Shown: positions 34,513 to 42,989, counted from the stretch's first letter. The stretch: 64,000 bases of DNA from an uncultured Prevotellaceae bacterium (GCA_902786565.1 CADACW010000003.1:32049-96048); one strand, 5' to 3'. Numbers and translations are program-made. The notes: a model not told the origin generated them from the sequence alone.

Positions 34513-34792
34513 CTGCCACCTCCTTCCTGCCGCCGGGTGCGCGGTGCTCCTCGCGGCGCAGTCGCTCCATCTCGCTGTGTATCTCGTTGCGCAGCTGCCC
34601 GAAGCGGTTTACCACATAGACGCTGATGCCAAACAGGCCGAGGGCGGCCGACAGTGCCTCGCCGATGTAGGTCAGCGGCCCGGCACCTATCTCCAGCGTC
34701 ATGAAGAACGATATGAAGGCCATGGCCACGGCACTGGCGATGAGCACCATGGCCGATGTGTACTGGATCCAGTCTTTTGTATTCTGTTTCAT
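34499..34792 (-). CDS. Holin-like membrane protein
   Basis: A 97-residue product from MKQNTKD (34792); the longer frame crosses the promoter box. Two transmembrane helices (about 14-34 and 44-64) and a charged C-terminal tail (MERLRREEHRAPGG) fit a class II holin. It precedes the amidase gene with a 14-base overlap. A TACTTTTG box at 34821-34828 lies 29 bases upstream. Confidence 0.7.
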   Translation of the reverse strand: MKQNTKDWIQYTSAMVLIASAVAMAFISFFMTLEIGAGPLTYIGEALSAALGLFGISVYVVNRFGQLRNEIHSEMERLRREEHRAPGGRKEVADEAE

Positions 34793-34820
34793 AACGATGC
34801 CATTTAGCTTGATTCCAGCA

Positions 34821-34828
34821 CAAAAGTA
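34821..34828 (-). promoter_or_regulatory. -7 box of the lysis operon
   Basis: TACTTTTG on the complement, 29 bases before the holin ATG, at the edge of the gene-free stretch. Confidence 0.45.
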
Positions 34829-35324
34829 GCCTTTACCCGCGATTGATAAAACTACGAGGCCGCTTGTAAACAATTTTCCATGCCGCCCGTGGCGGCTCGC
34901 GTCATTGCCGGCAAGTACACTTCCGATGGCACATTTTGGCGGCAAGTCGCACCAAAACGGCGGCAAGTGCCGCCCATCAGCGCAGCCTGCTCTGGCAAGA
35001 CAGGCAAGAAAAGTGGGATTTTGCGAGGAAATTCCACTACCCCCACGCCCGAAACACCGATTCTCTGAGGGGTTTCGGGCCGCGCCGTGCGCGAAAAGCG
35101 GGAAGCAACGCCTTTCCCAGCCCCCACCGCCCTACGCCCGCGAGCGACTTGCCCCGCTTGCCATAGCGGAATATGTCAGGGATTTTCTTTGTAACAGTGT
35201 GTCGGCAAGCGTGGGAGTGTCAGAATGTGTGCCCCGCATCCGCGGTCGCTGGCAAGTGTGACGTGTCACTCTTGCGAGCAATCATCATGGAGGGGGCAAT
35301 GCCCTCTCTGTGATGAAACGATAG
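34829..35324. other. Gene-free stretch with a GGCAAG motif cluster
   Basis: No coding frame looks real. GGCAAG recurs at 34910, 34941, 34962, 34994 and 35003 (spacings 31, 21, 32, 9), then at 35203 and 35251, and as CTTGCC near 35148 and 35157. The first four spacings are near multiples of a helical turn. Confidence 0.5.
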
Positions 35325-35460
35325 ATGCCAGAGGCATAAGCAACAGTCGCCGAGTAGGCGAAGAAGCCCATGCCCGTCGAGGGCATAAGCATAAAGTCTG
35401 CGAAAAGCAGAAAACACCCATGCCCGTCGAGGGCATAAGCATCACGTCGCCGAATAGGCG
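35325..35460 (+). repeat. Two-hairpin repeat array, block 1 (three units)
   Basis: Each unit is hairpin A, AAGCA(T/A), a short link and hairpin B. A: ATGCC-AGA-GGCAT (35325), ATGCCC-GTCGA-GGGCAT (35370 and 35420). B: CGCC-GAGTA-GGCG (35348), CTGC-GAAAA-GCAG (35398), CGCC-GAATA-GGCG (35448). Link sequence AAAACA(C/T)CC follows B in two of the three units. Stems change in compensating pairs. Confidence 0.85.
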
Positions 35461-35868
35461 AAAACATCCAGGCAAGCACCTTTACGGCTGACGGCCGTAC
35501 AAACAGGGTGGCACTATGACACCCAGCCCCAGCATATCCGGAACCGTGGAGAGAAGTGGAGCATCAGCCGAATGAAGTGCCTGGCTGCAAAGTGGCGGTG
35601 GTGCCCTGGCACGTCATCGATGTGTGTATGAATGTTATCTAAGCTTGCGTGACAACAGTCATACTCTCTTCGATGCGAACCACCACCTTGCAGCCGACAA
35701 GGCTCTTCATCCGGCTCATGTGCAACGGAGCGCAACGAGTGCAGGATTGCGGGGCGGGTGCCATGGTGCGCGTCCTGTTTGACGAACACGAATAACTCTG
35801 GTGGTGACAGCCGCCAGTGTTGCAGTATGAGTGTTCAGGTGCGCAGGGGTTCGAGGGCGGGAAAGAAG
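35461..35868. other. Gene-free stretch between the two repeat blocks
   Basis: About 400 bases with a small ACGGCTGACGGCCGT hairpin near 35484 and no frame with coding character. I see no further copies of the two-hairpin unit here. Confidence 0.5.
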
Positions 35869-36100
35869 ATGGCCGCAAGGCCATAAGCATTAAGTCGGCG
35901 CATAGCCGAAGAAGTCAAAGATGCCGCAAGGCATAAGCATCCATCGCTGAATAAGCGAAAACACCACATGCCGCAAGGCATAAGCATCCATCGCTGAATA
36001 AGCGAAAACACCACATGCCGCAAGGCATAAGCATCCGTCTGCGAATAGCAGAAAACACCGATGGCCATCAAGGCCATAAGCATCATTCGCCGAGTAGGCG
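35869..36100 (+). repeat. Two-hairpin repeat array, block 2 (five units)
   Basis: A hairpins: ATGGCC-GCAA-GGCCAT (35869), ATGCC-GCAA-GGCAT (35921, 35968, 36015), ATGGCC-ATCAA-GGCCAT (36061). B hairpins: CGGC-GCATA-GCCG (35896), CGCT-GAATA-AGCG (35945, 35992), CTGC-GAATA-GCAG (36039), CGCC-GAGTA-GGCG (36088). Every B stem is perfect although the four-base arms differ, and GCAA is a GNRA tetraloop on the plus strand, which hints at transcription in that direction. Confidence 0.88.
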
Positions 36101-36179
36101 AAAACATCAAAGGGCAGATAAAAAGGAACAAAAAGCCATAGTTTTATCTGCCCTATAAATTAAGCAGACTCAAATCTGC

Positions 36180-36716
36180 TTAATATCTATCCGCTTTGCG
36201 GAAAAGTCTTGTCCTGCCAAGGAACAGTGCTCCCAGCACGTCGGCACCAACGGCTTGCATTGCGTCGATGAACGCACTGGATGACTGGCCAGTCGTATAA
36301 ATATCGTCGATGACCAACACTTTCTTACCTCTGAACCAGTCAGCGTCGATATGCACGTAATGCTTGATGTTGGTGCAAAGCTCATAATCTCCAGTGACGT
36401 GTGCCCGTTTGCGCGAGCCGCTCACCTGTACGCGGTCGAAGCCATTGACTGCGCCTGTCAGTCTGCACAGCTCACTGGAGAACCGCTTCCAACGTCTGAC
36501 GTGCGCAGCCGTCGTGCTTGCCGGAATACATACGATGACAACCTCTGACATATCTGTAGCGGCAAGCGCCTTGGCAAACAGACGTGCTGCCCACCGGCTA
36601 TAGACGTTACGACCGTCCTTGAATCCGAGGATCATGCGGCTGACGTCCTGCTGCTCAAACGATGCACGGTGCAGGAACCGCTTCGGGATGTACTCAAACA
36701 ATGCATACTTCAACAT
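36180..36716 (-). CDS. Phosphoribosyltransferase-like protein
   Basis: A 178-residue protein from MLKYALFEY (36716); upstream codons in the frame lack coding character. The PRPP-binding motif VLVIDDIYTTGQSSS (133-147) is that of type I phosphoribosyltransferases, and the arrangement recalls ComF-type proteins. Known members salvage nucleobases or process modified nucleotides; here the substrate is unknown. In a phage it may feed nucleotide supply or alter DNA bases. It follows the MutS-like gene by 40 bases. Confidence 0.65.
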   Translation of the reverse strand: MLKYALFEYIPKRFLHRASFEQQDVSRMILGFKDGRNVYSRWAARLFAKALAATDMSEVVIVCIPASTTAAHVRRWKRFSSELCRLTGAVNGFDRVQVSGSRKRAHVTGDYELCTNIKHYVHIDADWFRGKKVLVIDDIYTTGQSSSAFIDAMQAVGADVLGALFLGRTRLFRKADRY

Positions 36717-36756
36717 GGCTTCAGGGCTTTGAGGTGAAACAAATGAAAGAGGCCAC

Positions 36757-37284
36757 CTATGCGGCAGCCTCCGTTGACGGTTCACAGATGGCGATTCGCT
36801 TACCAGCGGCAACCAGCTTGGGCAGATACGTGTCAAGTGCATGCTGTGGAAACGATGCGGTGTTGCGACGGCCTTTCTTCGTGATGACAATACCCAGAAT
36901 CTCGCTCATCTCTTCAGCATCCTGCGAGTAGGCCGTATAGAAGTCTTCTTCGCGGAAAAGCAACAGCGCGTCGGGATGCTTGGCCTTGAGATCCTTAAAC
37001 TGCCGCACTGAGGCCGACGACTCTTCCATCTCGACACACTCTGCAACTTTCTTCTTTTCCTCGGCCTCCTTCAGCTTCGCAATCTCCTTCTGGAGGTACT
37101 CGATAGTTTCGGGGGCTATCTTCACGCCCATCTGCTTTTTCAGGATGAAGCAGTAACGTAGGGCTTTCAGCGGACTGGTGCAGTGTTGCATTCCCAGCTG
37201 CTCATTGTTGATGGATACCTGCCAAACCATAAATTCGCTGCGGTTCGACTTGACCTGACTGACGATAATCATTCTCTCTTCCAT
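36757..37284 (-). CDS. Protein with a MutS domain I-like segment
   Basis: About 175 residues from MEERMIIVS (37284); a Met at 37314 would overlap the upstream gene. The N-terminal third binds no motif I know, a Lys/Glu helix follows (about 65-85), and the C-terminal 75 residues match MutS domain I ([22 protein letters not shown], then [19 protein letters not shown]). In MutS this domain contacts the mismatch. There is no ATPase part, so this is not a repair protein by itself. Such stand-alone domains occur in Bacteroidetes mobile elements; role unknown. Confidence 0.65.
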   Translation of the reverse strand: MEERMIIVSQVKSNRSEFMVWQVSINNEQLGMQHCTSPLKALRYCFILKKQMGVKIAPETIEYLQKEIAKLKEAEEKKKVAECVEMEESSASVRQFKDLKAKHPDALLLFREEDFYTAYSQDAEEMSEILGIVITKKGRRNTASFPQHALDTYLPKLVAAGKRIAICEPSTEAAA

Positions 37285-37298
37285 AGTTGTGATTGTTA

Positions 37299-37541
37299 TT
37301 AAAGGGTGATACATTCAGAATTGAAAAGGTAGACCTCGATGAAGGTGATGTCAACGCCCAGGCTGTAGGCATACTGCTCGGCTTTCTCGGTGGCATCGTG
37401 GAAACTGTCGGCTTCTACTTCATATTCGTAGCTCTCGCCGTCCTCGGTGTTGATGACTACCTGGTAGATGTTGCTTGTATAGTAGTGGTTGGCATACAGG
37501 CGGGTGTGGGAAAAGATGGATGTCTGAACTGAGTGTGTCAT
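37299..37541 (-). CDS. Hypothetical protein
   Basis: An 80-residue product from MTHSVQT (37541); the upstream part of the frame lies in an inverted-repeat region and is unlikely to be coding. Tyr-rich beta strands and an alpha helix with acidic residues ([17 protein letters not shown]). It starts a small cluster with the MutS-like and PRTase-like genes. No family recognised. Confidence 0.55.
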   Translation of the reverse strand: MTHSVQTSIFSHTRLYANHYYTSNIYQVVINTEDGESYEYEVEADSFHDATEKAEQYAYSLGVDITFIEVYLFNSECITL

Positions 37542-38326
37542 AATTGTTCGTTGTTTGAATGGTTTAACTTGTGCCCCTGCGGGCTGTTCAATTTTTACGT
37601 GCATATAGGAGCAGCAGGGAGAAGGCATGGAAATGCAAGGTTTGGCCGAAAAATTTTCAAGACCTGGCCTTGGGATTTTGGAATAGGAGCAACTGCACCC
37701 CAAAATCCTTGAAAAATTTTCGAGACAACACCTTGCAGAATGCCGCCTGCGCTAACTTTGCAAAGTAAAAATGATGAAGCCCAGCAAGGGAAGAGCAACA
37801 AGTGCCATGGGCAACGACATGACACATATCAGACATCCATCTCCACACCCGGCCTTGCCTACGACCGACACAAAAAGGGAACATCACAGGGCAGTCATAC
37901 CATGGCAAAAGAGAGCCGTTTGCGGTAGAAGCCAAAACAATTTACGATTTGACGATTTACAATTTACGATTCGACATCGAGAAGCCGGAACACCACCGCG
38001 CCCATGGGCGACCACCACCCACAGAGGTCAGATTTTCAAAAGACGATGGGAACACACCCAGACAGTCACAACCATGGGAGAGAATTCGCGCCCACCGTTC
38101 CCCGGGCATGAGCAAAGCGAGCGGCCCAGGGTTGGGCGGGGTACGGTGGGCGCGATACAAAAACAAAGGCAGTCAGGCAAGCAGAACCGCATAAAATGAG
38201 CCTTGGCAGGGTACCAATATACGAAAAGCAGACGGGAGCATCACTGCTGCCGTCTGCATCAACCTTAAATGTTCAACTGTGAGTTATCCTGAAATCTACA
38301 TAGATAGATGAAGTAGTGTAAGATGG
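37542..38326. other. Gene-free stretch downstream of terminase with large inverted repeats
   Basis: Two strong hairpins: 37647-37722 (GGATTTTGG/CCAAAATCC inside CGAAAAATTTTCAAG and its near-complement) and 38086-38155 (TCGCGCCCACCGT and ACGGTGGGCGCGA, perfect 13 bp). A TAACTTTG box on the plus strand (37753-37760), four CCATGG sites and a cluster of ATTTACGA repeats (37941-37973) lie between. The plus-strand frame 37771-38199 has no coding character. Confidence 0.6.
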
Positions 38327-39949
38327 TCAGCCCCCGAAATAAGAGGTGAATCCTGTGGAGGGTTGCAGGGCGTAGGCCGGGATGAATTTCTCCACGCCGA
38401 TGCAGAGGGTGTCGAATGCGTCGGAACCGTCGGTGCGGGCTTCCAGTTTATCCTCCTCGGTCTCGGCCAGCTTCTCGCCGCGCTTGTCTTTTTTCCCGTT
38501 ATAGACGGCGGCCGTGGTGATGCTGAGGAGCAGATCCGGGTTGTTGTCACGATTGATGAACACCTGGTGCGTGGCCTTGCCCACCAGCATTCGGTTCACA
38601 AGATGGTACTTGTCAACGTGGCCCATGGGATTGCCGATATAGACCTGTTCGACCACCCATCCGGCAGAGAGAAGGAGGTTGCTGATCAGGATGTAGAAGT
38701 CCTCGTTGTTGTTGGCCGCGAAGCCCTGGCCTTTGAAGGTGCTGTCGAAGACGAAGTACACCTGACGCTGGCGGTGCCAGGCGTAATACTTATTGAAGAG
38801 GGCAACGAGGGCGTCGAGCGTCTGGTACTTCACATAGAACGACTTCAGGACGCACAGCCGCCCGTCCCTGGCCACCTGACCAACCACCAGCCAGTTGATA
38901 TTCGCGTTTGCATCGAAGGCAATGACCAGCGGGGCATCCGGGTCACAGTCGGCATCCAGCCGACAGTCATCCTCGATGTGCTGCACCTGCTGCAGCGACA
39001 ACTTCGACGTGTCCGGGGCCGTGTAGAGATTGACGCTTTCCCGCATAGAGCCATAGAATCCGTCGGCCTGTATGCCGATGTGCTTGCACATGATACTGGT
39101 GGCAAACGTCAGCGGTGGCAGGTCGCGCTTCATGCGCCTGATGAAGTCCTCGCCCAGCACTGCAATGTTGTAGATGCTGGGGAACCGGCAATAGAGCAGC
39201 GTGTTCTTACGGAGGATGAAGAGGTCGCGGTCGATGCGCTTCAGCTCTGCCTGATAATAGCTGAGCCGTTCCGGGTGCTGCTTCATGCGCTGCGTAAGCT
39301 GCCAACGCTGGTACACCAGCCCCTCCAGACATTTCACCAGCTCGGAGTCCATTTGCTGCTCGTAGTTCATGAACCAGGAACCTTTCTTCGTGGTGGCCGT
39401 GTCGCAGGTGATGGTCAGCCCATGGTGCAAGTGGCAGTTCTTGAAATACATCTCATTGCCTCGATTCGTCTGGAAGGTCTCGTTCTTCAGCTTGTCATAA
39501 TCGACATATTTTGCTTCGTCGATAAGTACATGGTCAATTGACAGGCCAGCGGAACTACCGTCGCGGTCCTGGGAGACAATCTGGCAGACGCTGCCGTTGT
39601 AGAATCCGATGCAATTCTCCCAGTTCTGCGGCGTGAAGATGGGGTCTTTCCATTTCAGTCCCTTCCATGGTTTCTTTCCCACGGTGTAGTGAACGTCGCG
39701 TTTGAATCCCCATCGCTCCCAGTGTACCAGGAGCGAGGGCAGCGTGTTAGTAAGGCATTTCTTGTAGGATGGAGAGACGAAGCCTGTACATGATCCTGGC
39801 ATGTACTGGAACACCTGTATCAGTCGGGTGGCATCAATGAGGCCTTTGCCGGTACCACGTCCCATCTCGCCCACGAAGTCACGGGGCGAGAGAAACAGCG
39901 GATAGAGCTGCGCGTCGTTGAAGTACTGTCGTTGTTTCTCTGCCATCAC
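38327..39949 (-). CDS. terL: Terminase large subunit
   Basis: A 540-residue packaging motor. The ATPase half has a Walker A-type loop GRGTGKG (30-36) and Walker B VLIDEA (141-146); the nuclease half has the Asp-rich segments FDANAN (about 345-350) and FDSTFKG (about 395-401). It cuts concatemers and drives DNA into the procapsid using ATP. Start overlaps the preceding gene by 4 bases. Together with the two small genes before it, it makes the packaging module. Confidence 0.9.
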   Translation of the reverse strand: MMAEKQRQYFNDAQLYPLFLSPRDFVGEMGRGTGKGLIDATRLIQVFQYMPGSCTGFVSPSYKKCLTNTLPSLLVHWERWGFKRDVHYTVGKKPWKGLKWKDPIFTPQNWENCIGFYNGSVCQIVSQDRDGSSAGLSIDHVLIDEAKYVDYDKLKNETFQTNRGNEMYFKNCHLHHGLTITCDTATTKKGSWFMNYEQQMDSELVKCLEGLVYQRWQLTQRMKQHPERLSYYQAELKRIDRDLFILRKNTLLYCRFPSIYNIAVLGEDFIRRMKRDLPPLTFATSIMCKHIGIQADGFYGSMRESVNLYTAPDTSKLSLQQVQHIEDDCRLDADCDPDAPLVIAFDANANINWLVVGQVARDGRLCVLKSFYVKYQTLDALVALFNKYYAWHRQRQVYFVFDSTFKGQGFAANNNEDFYILISNLLLSAGWVVEQVYIGNPMGHVDKYHLVNRMLVGKATHQVFINRDNNPDLLLSITTAAVYNGKKDKRGEKLAETEEDKLEARTDGSDAFDTLCIGVEKFIPAYALQPSTGFTSYFGG

Positions 39950-40533
39950 TCACTCGGTTTATCATCGGTCGGCACTTCCTCGTAGTCGGCATATTCTTCA
40001 TCGCGGCTGTAGCGCTTGATGAGTTTGTCGCGCAGCTGCCGCAGATTCTTCGGAGCCTTGATGCCCAGCACCGAAGGATCGTCCGTCGGTACCAGCTCCA
40101 AGGGCACAATGCGCTCGAAGGCTTTGTCGGGCGTGTCCTCTTTGTCCGTCTGGTTATTCAGAATGTAGTTTTTCTGCATCGAGGCCACCGCCCTCCAGTT
40201 ACCATCGCGGCGGGCGGCCTGCCGGTCTTCCTCGATCATCTGGTTCACGCGCCAGCGGGCAAACTCCTTCGTCGTGGCTTCCAGATTGCCTATGAGAATC
40301 TTCAGGAGGTGGATGTCATCATACGCTTGGCTCTTGCCCACTTGGAAGAGCTGCATGCAGCGGCTCACCAGTTCCTTGGGCGAGGTGCTGGGATATGAGC
40401 GCCAATAGGCACTCAGCTCACGCAGCCGCTCGACGCGCAAGATGGTGTCCTCGGGCACCAGCTGGCGGCGCAGTTCGACGGAGTCCTGTGGCAGGTACTC
40501 GCTATAGGCGTCTATGTTGACAGGAACACTCAT
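39946..40533 (-). CDS. Terminase small-subunit-like or packaging accessory protein
   Basis: A 195-residue helical protein. The segment LVSRCMQLFQVGKSQAYDDIHLL (about 55-77) reads like a helix-turn-helix, and the last 50 residues form a charged helix. It lies directly before the terminase large subunit gene with ATGA coupling, the classic place for DNA recognition in packaging. A second candidate, the 40530 gene, is beside it. Confidence 0.55.
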   Translation of the reverse strand: MSVPVNIDAYSEYLPQDSVELRRQLVPEDTILRVERLRELSAYWRSYPSTSPKELVSRCMQLFQVGKSQAYDDIHLLKILIGNLEATTKEFARWRVNQMIEEDRQAARRDGNWRAVASMQKNYILNNQTDKEDTPDKAFERIVPLELVPTDDPSVLGIKAPKNLRQLRDKLIKRYSRDEEYADYEEVPTDDKPSE

Positions 40534-40811
40534 AGGTCAATGTCGCGGATCATTCTTCTCAGGTAGCCCCGGCAGGCTTCGTCGGCGGCGGGGCTGCCGG
40601 CATCCACCAGTTCCAGGTTCTGCTTGCGCAGCTTCAGGGCGGTATCGGCGTAGCCCTTCAGGAAGGCACGGCGGGCAGGGTTGCCCGGCGTGTTCACATC
40701 GTCGTGCAGCTCCTTCTCGTCAATATCCAATAATGCTGAAATCTCCGGTAGGGGCGTCAAATGACTGGAGAGGTCTTGTATTTTGGTCAGTAAGTCGCTG
40801 GAATAGTCCAT
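40530..40811 (-). CDS. Small packaging-region protein
   Basis: A 93-residue product from MDYSSDLL (40811). The segment PLPEISALLDIDEKELHDDV could be a helix-turn-helix; the helices after it (ARRAFLKGYADTALKLRK) resemble small terminase proteins. It overlaps the upstream PLD-like gene by 92 bases, which is large, so a later start is conceivable, but no Met is available before residue 86. Confidence 0.5.
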   Translation of the reverse strand: MDYSSDLLTKIQDLSSHLTPLPEISALLDIDEKELHDDVNTPGNPARRAFLKGYADTALKLRKQNLELVDAGSPAADEACRGYLRRMIRDIDL

Positions 40812-41295
40812 TGAGCTGAATAGAATTGTTGTCAACGAGGTCACGGAAGCCGCTGTATTGCTGATAAAACACCTCTTGTGCGGTGGTGACCAGCGTACAC
40901 TCGGCGCGGTCGCCATACGTCTGGTTCTGGCTGGAGATGACTGTCACCGTCCATTGGTCATTCTGAACCAGTACCACCTTCGAGTGGTTCTGACTCAGAT
41001 AGACGGCATCGAAGCACTCTTGCATCTCCTTATAGAGGCGGTATGTTTTCTTCGATGCTTTCAGGTCGGCCAGCAGCACCGATTTCTGCACCAGTTCTTT
41101 CTTTCTGAGGTTGTGGAAACCACGGAGGAAGGCATCACTCGTAGAGAAGGTGCTGACATACACATCGGCTGGCCCGGTCTGTTCCAGGATCCAGCCCAAC
41201 AGCCCCAGCGTATGAAGGCCACGCCCCAGATGCGACTGCAGCGGGTACGTGGCCATAGGACGCAGGATTTCACTCGGACTCTTGCCCTTGCTCAT
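40720..41295 (-). CDS. PLD-like domain protein
   Basis: A 191-residue protein with one half of a phospholipase D-type signature, NHSKVVLVQND (about 105-115) then SSQNQTYGDRAE (about 125-136), corresponding to the HxK and downstream N/E positions. Two such halves or a dimer are needed for catalysis. PLD-superfamily phage proteins include nucleases. It is unusual in the middle of a packaging module, between a helical protein and terminase genes. Confidence 0.55.
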   Translation of the reverse strand: MSKGKSPSEILRPMATYPLQSHLGRGLHTLGLLGWILEQTGPADVYVSTFSTSDAFLRGFHNLRKKELVQKSVLLADLKASKKTYRLYKEMQECFDAVYLSQNHSKVVLVQNDQWTVTVISSQNQTYGDRAECTLVTTAQEVFYQQYSGFRDLVDNNSIQLNGLFQRLTDQNTRPLQSFDAPTGDFSIIGY

Positions 41296-42181
41296 TCTCC
41301 TGAGAGGTTTCAGGTTCGACTGTCACTTTGATGTCGGCACTCAGCAGCTGCTCGCGGCGCTCATCAGTGAGCGTGCGGCCATACTTCAGCAGCACATCGA
41401 CGCGCTGCTGAACACGACTGCGCAGACTCTCCAGCTGCTTTTTCTGCTCCTCGTTGAATTGCTCCTCCTTTGCGGCGGCTACCAGCTGGAGCAACTGGGG
41501 CATATTCTTCGAGATGTAGCTGTCGGCATTAGCCAGTTCTTTCTCCTGTTCAGGTGTGAGGGTTTCGCCCGAAGCTGGCGCATCGGGAACTGTGGCCGTG
41601 TCAGCGGTCAGCCGAAAATCGTCGTAGCGGGCCATGTCATCCTTGTACTTATACCAGGTCTCTTTGAGCACCTTCAGGTGTTCGTAGCGGTCGCACGGCT
41701 CGGTGAGCGTCTTCAGCGTCTCAAAGGTCTGCTTGATTTTCTTCCACCGCTCGGCATTCTTGGGCCAAAGGGCTTGAATCTTCTCGGGCAGACGGTCGTG
41801 GTCGGGTCGGATGCCCTTGCGGATATACATCTCGTTGCCGCCATCCTTTTCGGGTGGCTGCGGCACTGGAAGCAGTTCCGCCTTTTCCTCTACGGGAATA
41901 GGCTCGGCATTGATGACCGCCTGTATGTGTGGGGTAATCTCGCTGTCGAGCTTCACCACATCCTTGATGGTCTGGCCGTCCTGACGCATCTGCAGGAACC
42001 GGCGCAACTTGTACTCCAGGAAAGCAAGCTCGCGCTCCTTGCGTCGCATGATGCGCTGGTACATGGCTTGGTCGCGGTTAAGCTGGAGCAGCAGCATGGC
42101 TCCGGCTGCAATGGCCTCTGGCGATGTGTGGTCGCTCTGCAACCACTTCGCGATTTGTTCTGTAAACTTTGGGTCAATCAT
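41270..42181 (-). CDS. Hypothetical helical protein of the head/packaging block
   Basis: A 303-residue acidic, strongly helical protein, with a Glu/Gln-rich C-terminal third in which coiled coil is likely (about 210-290). No signal or membrane helix. It starts the packaging operon after the terminator at 42200-42243. It may be a scaffold or packaging factor; no family recognised. Confidence 0.5.
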   Translation of the reverse strand: MIDPKFTEQIAKWLQSDHTSPEAIAAGAMLLLQLNRDQAMYQRIMRRKERELAFLEYKLRRFLQMRQDGQTIKDVVKLDSEITPHIQAVINAEPIPVEEKAELLPVPQPPEKDGGNEMYIRKGIRPDHDRLPEKIQALWPKNAERWKKIKQTFETLKTLTEPCDRYEHLKVLKETWYKYKDDMARYDDFRLTADTATVPDAPASGETLTPEQEKELANADSYISKNMPQLLQLVAAAKEEQFNEEQKKQLESLRSRVQQRVDVLLKYGRTLTDERREQLLSADIKVTVEPETSQENEQGQESE

Positions 42182-42199
42182 ATTTCTTCACTGTTAATA

Positions 42200-42243
42200 A
42201 AAAAGTGGTGGGGCGGCAACGCTGTTGAAGCGGGCCGCCCCAC
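42200..42243 (-). terminator. Terminator after the head genes
   Basis: On the complement GTGGGGCGGC and GCCGCCCCAC (10 bp, perfect) enclose 16 nt and are followed by CACTTTTTTATT. It separates head from packaging genes. Confidence 0.85.
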
Positions 42244-42277
42244 GGTCACCATGAAAGCATGTGCGAAATGAGAAGGG

Positions 42278-42889
42278 TTAAGTGGTAACCAGTTCATCGG
42301 TGGCACCGTTGATGGTACCGTAGGCCGTCACGATGTTGCCCTCGTAGAACGGAGCGGCAAACTCATCGGTGACGCTCACCTCGATAGTCGTGGTGTTGGC
42401 ATCGGTGGCAGCCTTGCCGTAGGCTTGTTTAAGTGAGAGCTCTGCTTGATAAGCAGGAGAACCGAACAAGCGGCATTTGCCGTCGGCCATGGGAACGATG
42501 ATAACCACGTCGTCATTGTTCAGCTGGGAGATAAGGCCAGTGACCTTCTTTCCAGTACCGGGCAGAACGAGCGTTATTTTATTCAAGAACGTCTTGGAAC
42601 CATACGATCCCTGGTTTTCACATTCAGGCTCGCTCTCGTTTGGAACGAGGTCAATGCGGAACCACTTCTTGTCTGCGGCCAGTACAAAAGAGGACGTACT
42701 GGGTATCACAGCAACGGCATCAAGGCTTGCAGGTGATGCAGCCGGACGTGGGAACGTCACGATGTCGCGGCGTGGGATATAGTAGGCATGGTTGCGCGTG
42801 CCAGGCAGCGACTTGTCGCCCATGCAGAACTCTATGTCGCCATAGAGGGCGGCATCGTCAGAGCAGCGCACTTTTGCAGTATCAGGCAT
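42278..42889 (-). CDS. Structural protein next to capsid (tail tube or decoration)
   Basis: A 203-residue beta-rich protein with Thr-rich strands (ATDANTTTIEVSVTDEF). It lies after the capsid gene and before a terminator, which suggests high expression. Size and composition fit a major tail tube or head decoration protein; I cannot choose between them. The start at MPDTAK is supported by the gap after the capsid gene. Confidence 0.5.
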   Translation of the reverse strand: MPDTAKVRCSDDAALYGDIEFCMGDKSLPGTRNHAYYIPRRDIVTFPRPAASPASLDAVAVIPSTSSFVLAADKKWFRIDLVPNESEPECENQGSYGSKTFLNKITLVLPGTGKKVTGLISQLNNDDVVIIVPMADGKCRLFGSPAYQAELSLKQAYGKAATDANTTTIEVSVTDEFAAPFYEGNIVTAYGTINGATDELVTT

Positions 42890-42989
42890 AATGTCTAATT
42901 GTATTAAGTTCGTATTAAGTTATTACAAAGTATGGGCGGCGACCCCGACGCATTTTAATCCAAATAGCCGCCGACCCATTAATGAGAGA

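Noticed and set aside
35325-36100. The repeat arrays as a CRISPR array
   Set aside because: The units are two hairpins with short near-constant links; there are no unique spacers of constant length, the 'repeats' vary in compensating ways, and no cas genes are present.
35220-36131. Short complement ORFs across the hairpin repeats
   Set aside because: They arise because the repeats lack stops in some frames; the same peptide words reappear in different frames and stem covariation explains the sequence better than protein coding.
36757-37284. A MutS mismatch repair gene
   Set aside because: Only the domain I-like segment is present; the lever, clamp and ATPase parts are missing.
37771-38199. 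A 142-codon plus-strand ORF in the gap after terminase
   Set aside because: Low-complexity, His/Arg/Pro-rich product crossing the 13-bp inverted repeat and the ATTTACGA repeats; the plus-strand TAACTTTG box in front has no well-placed -33 box.
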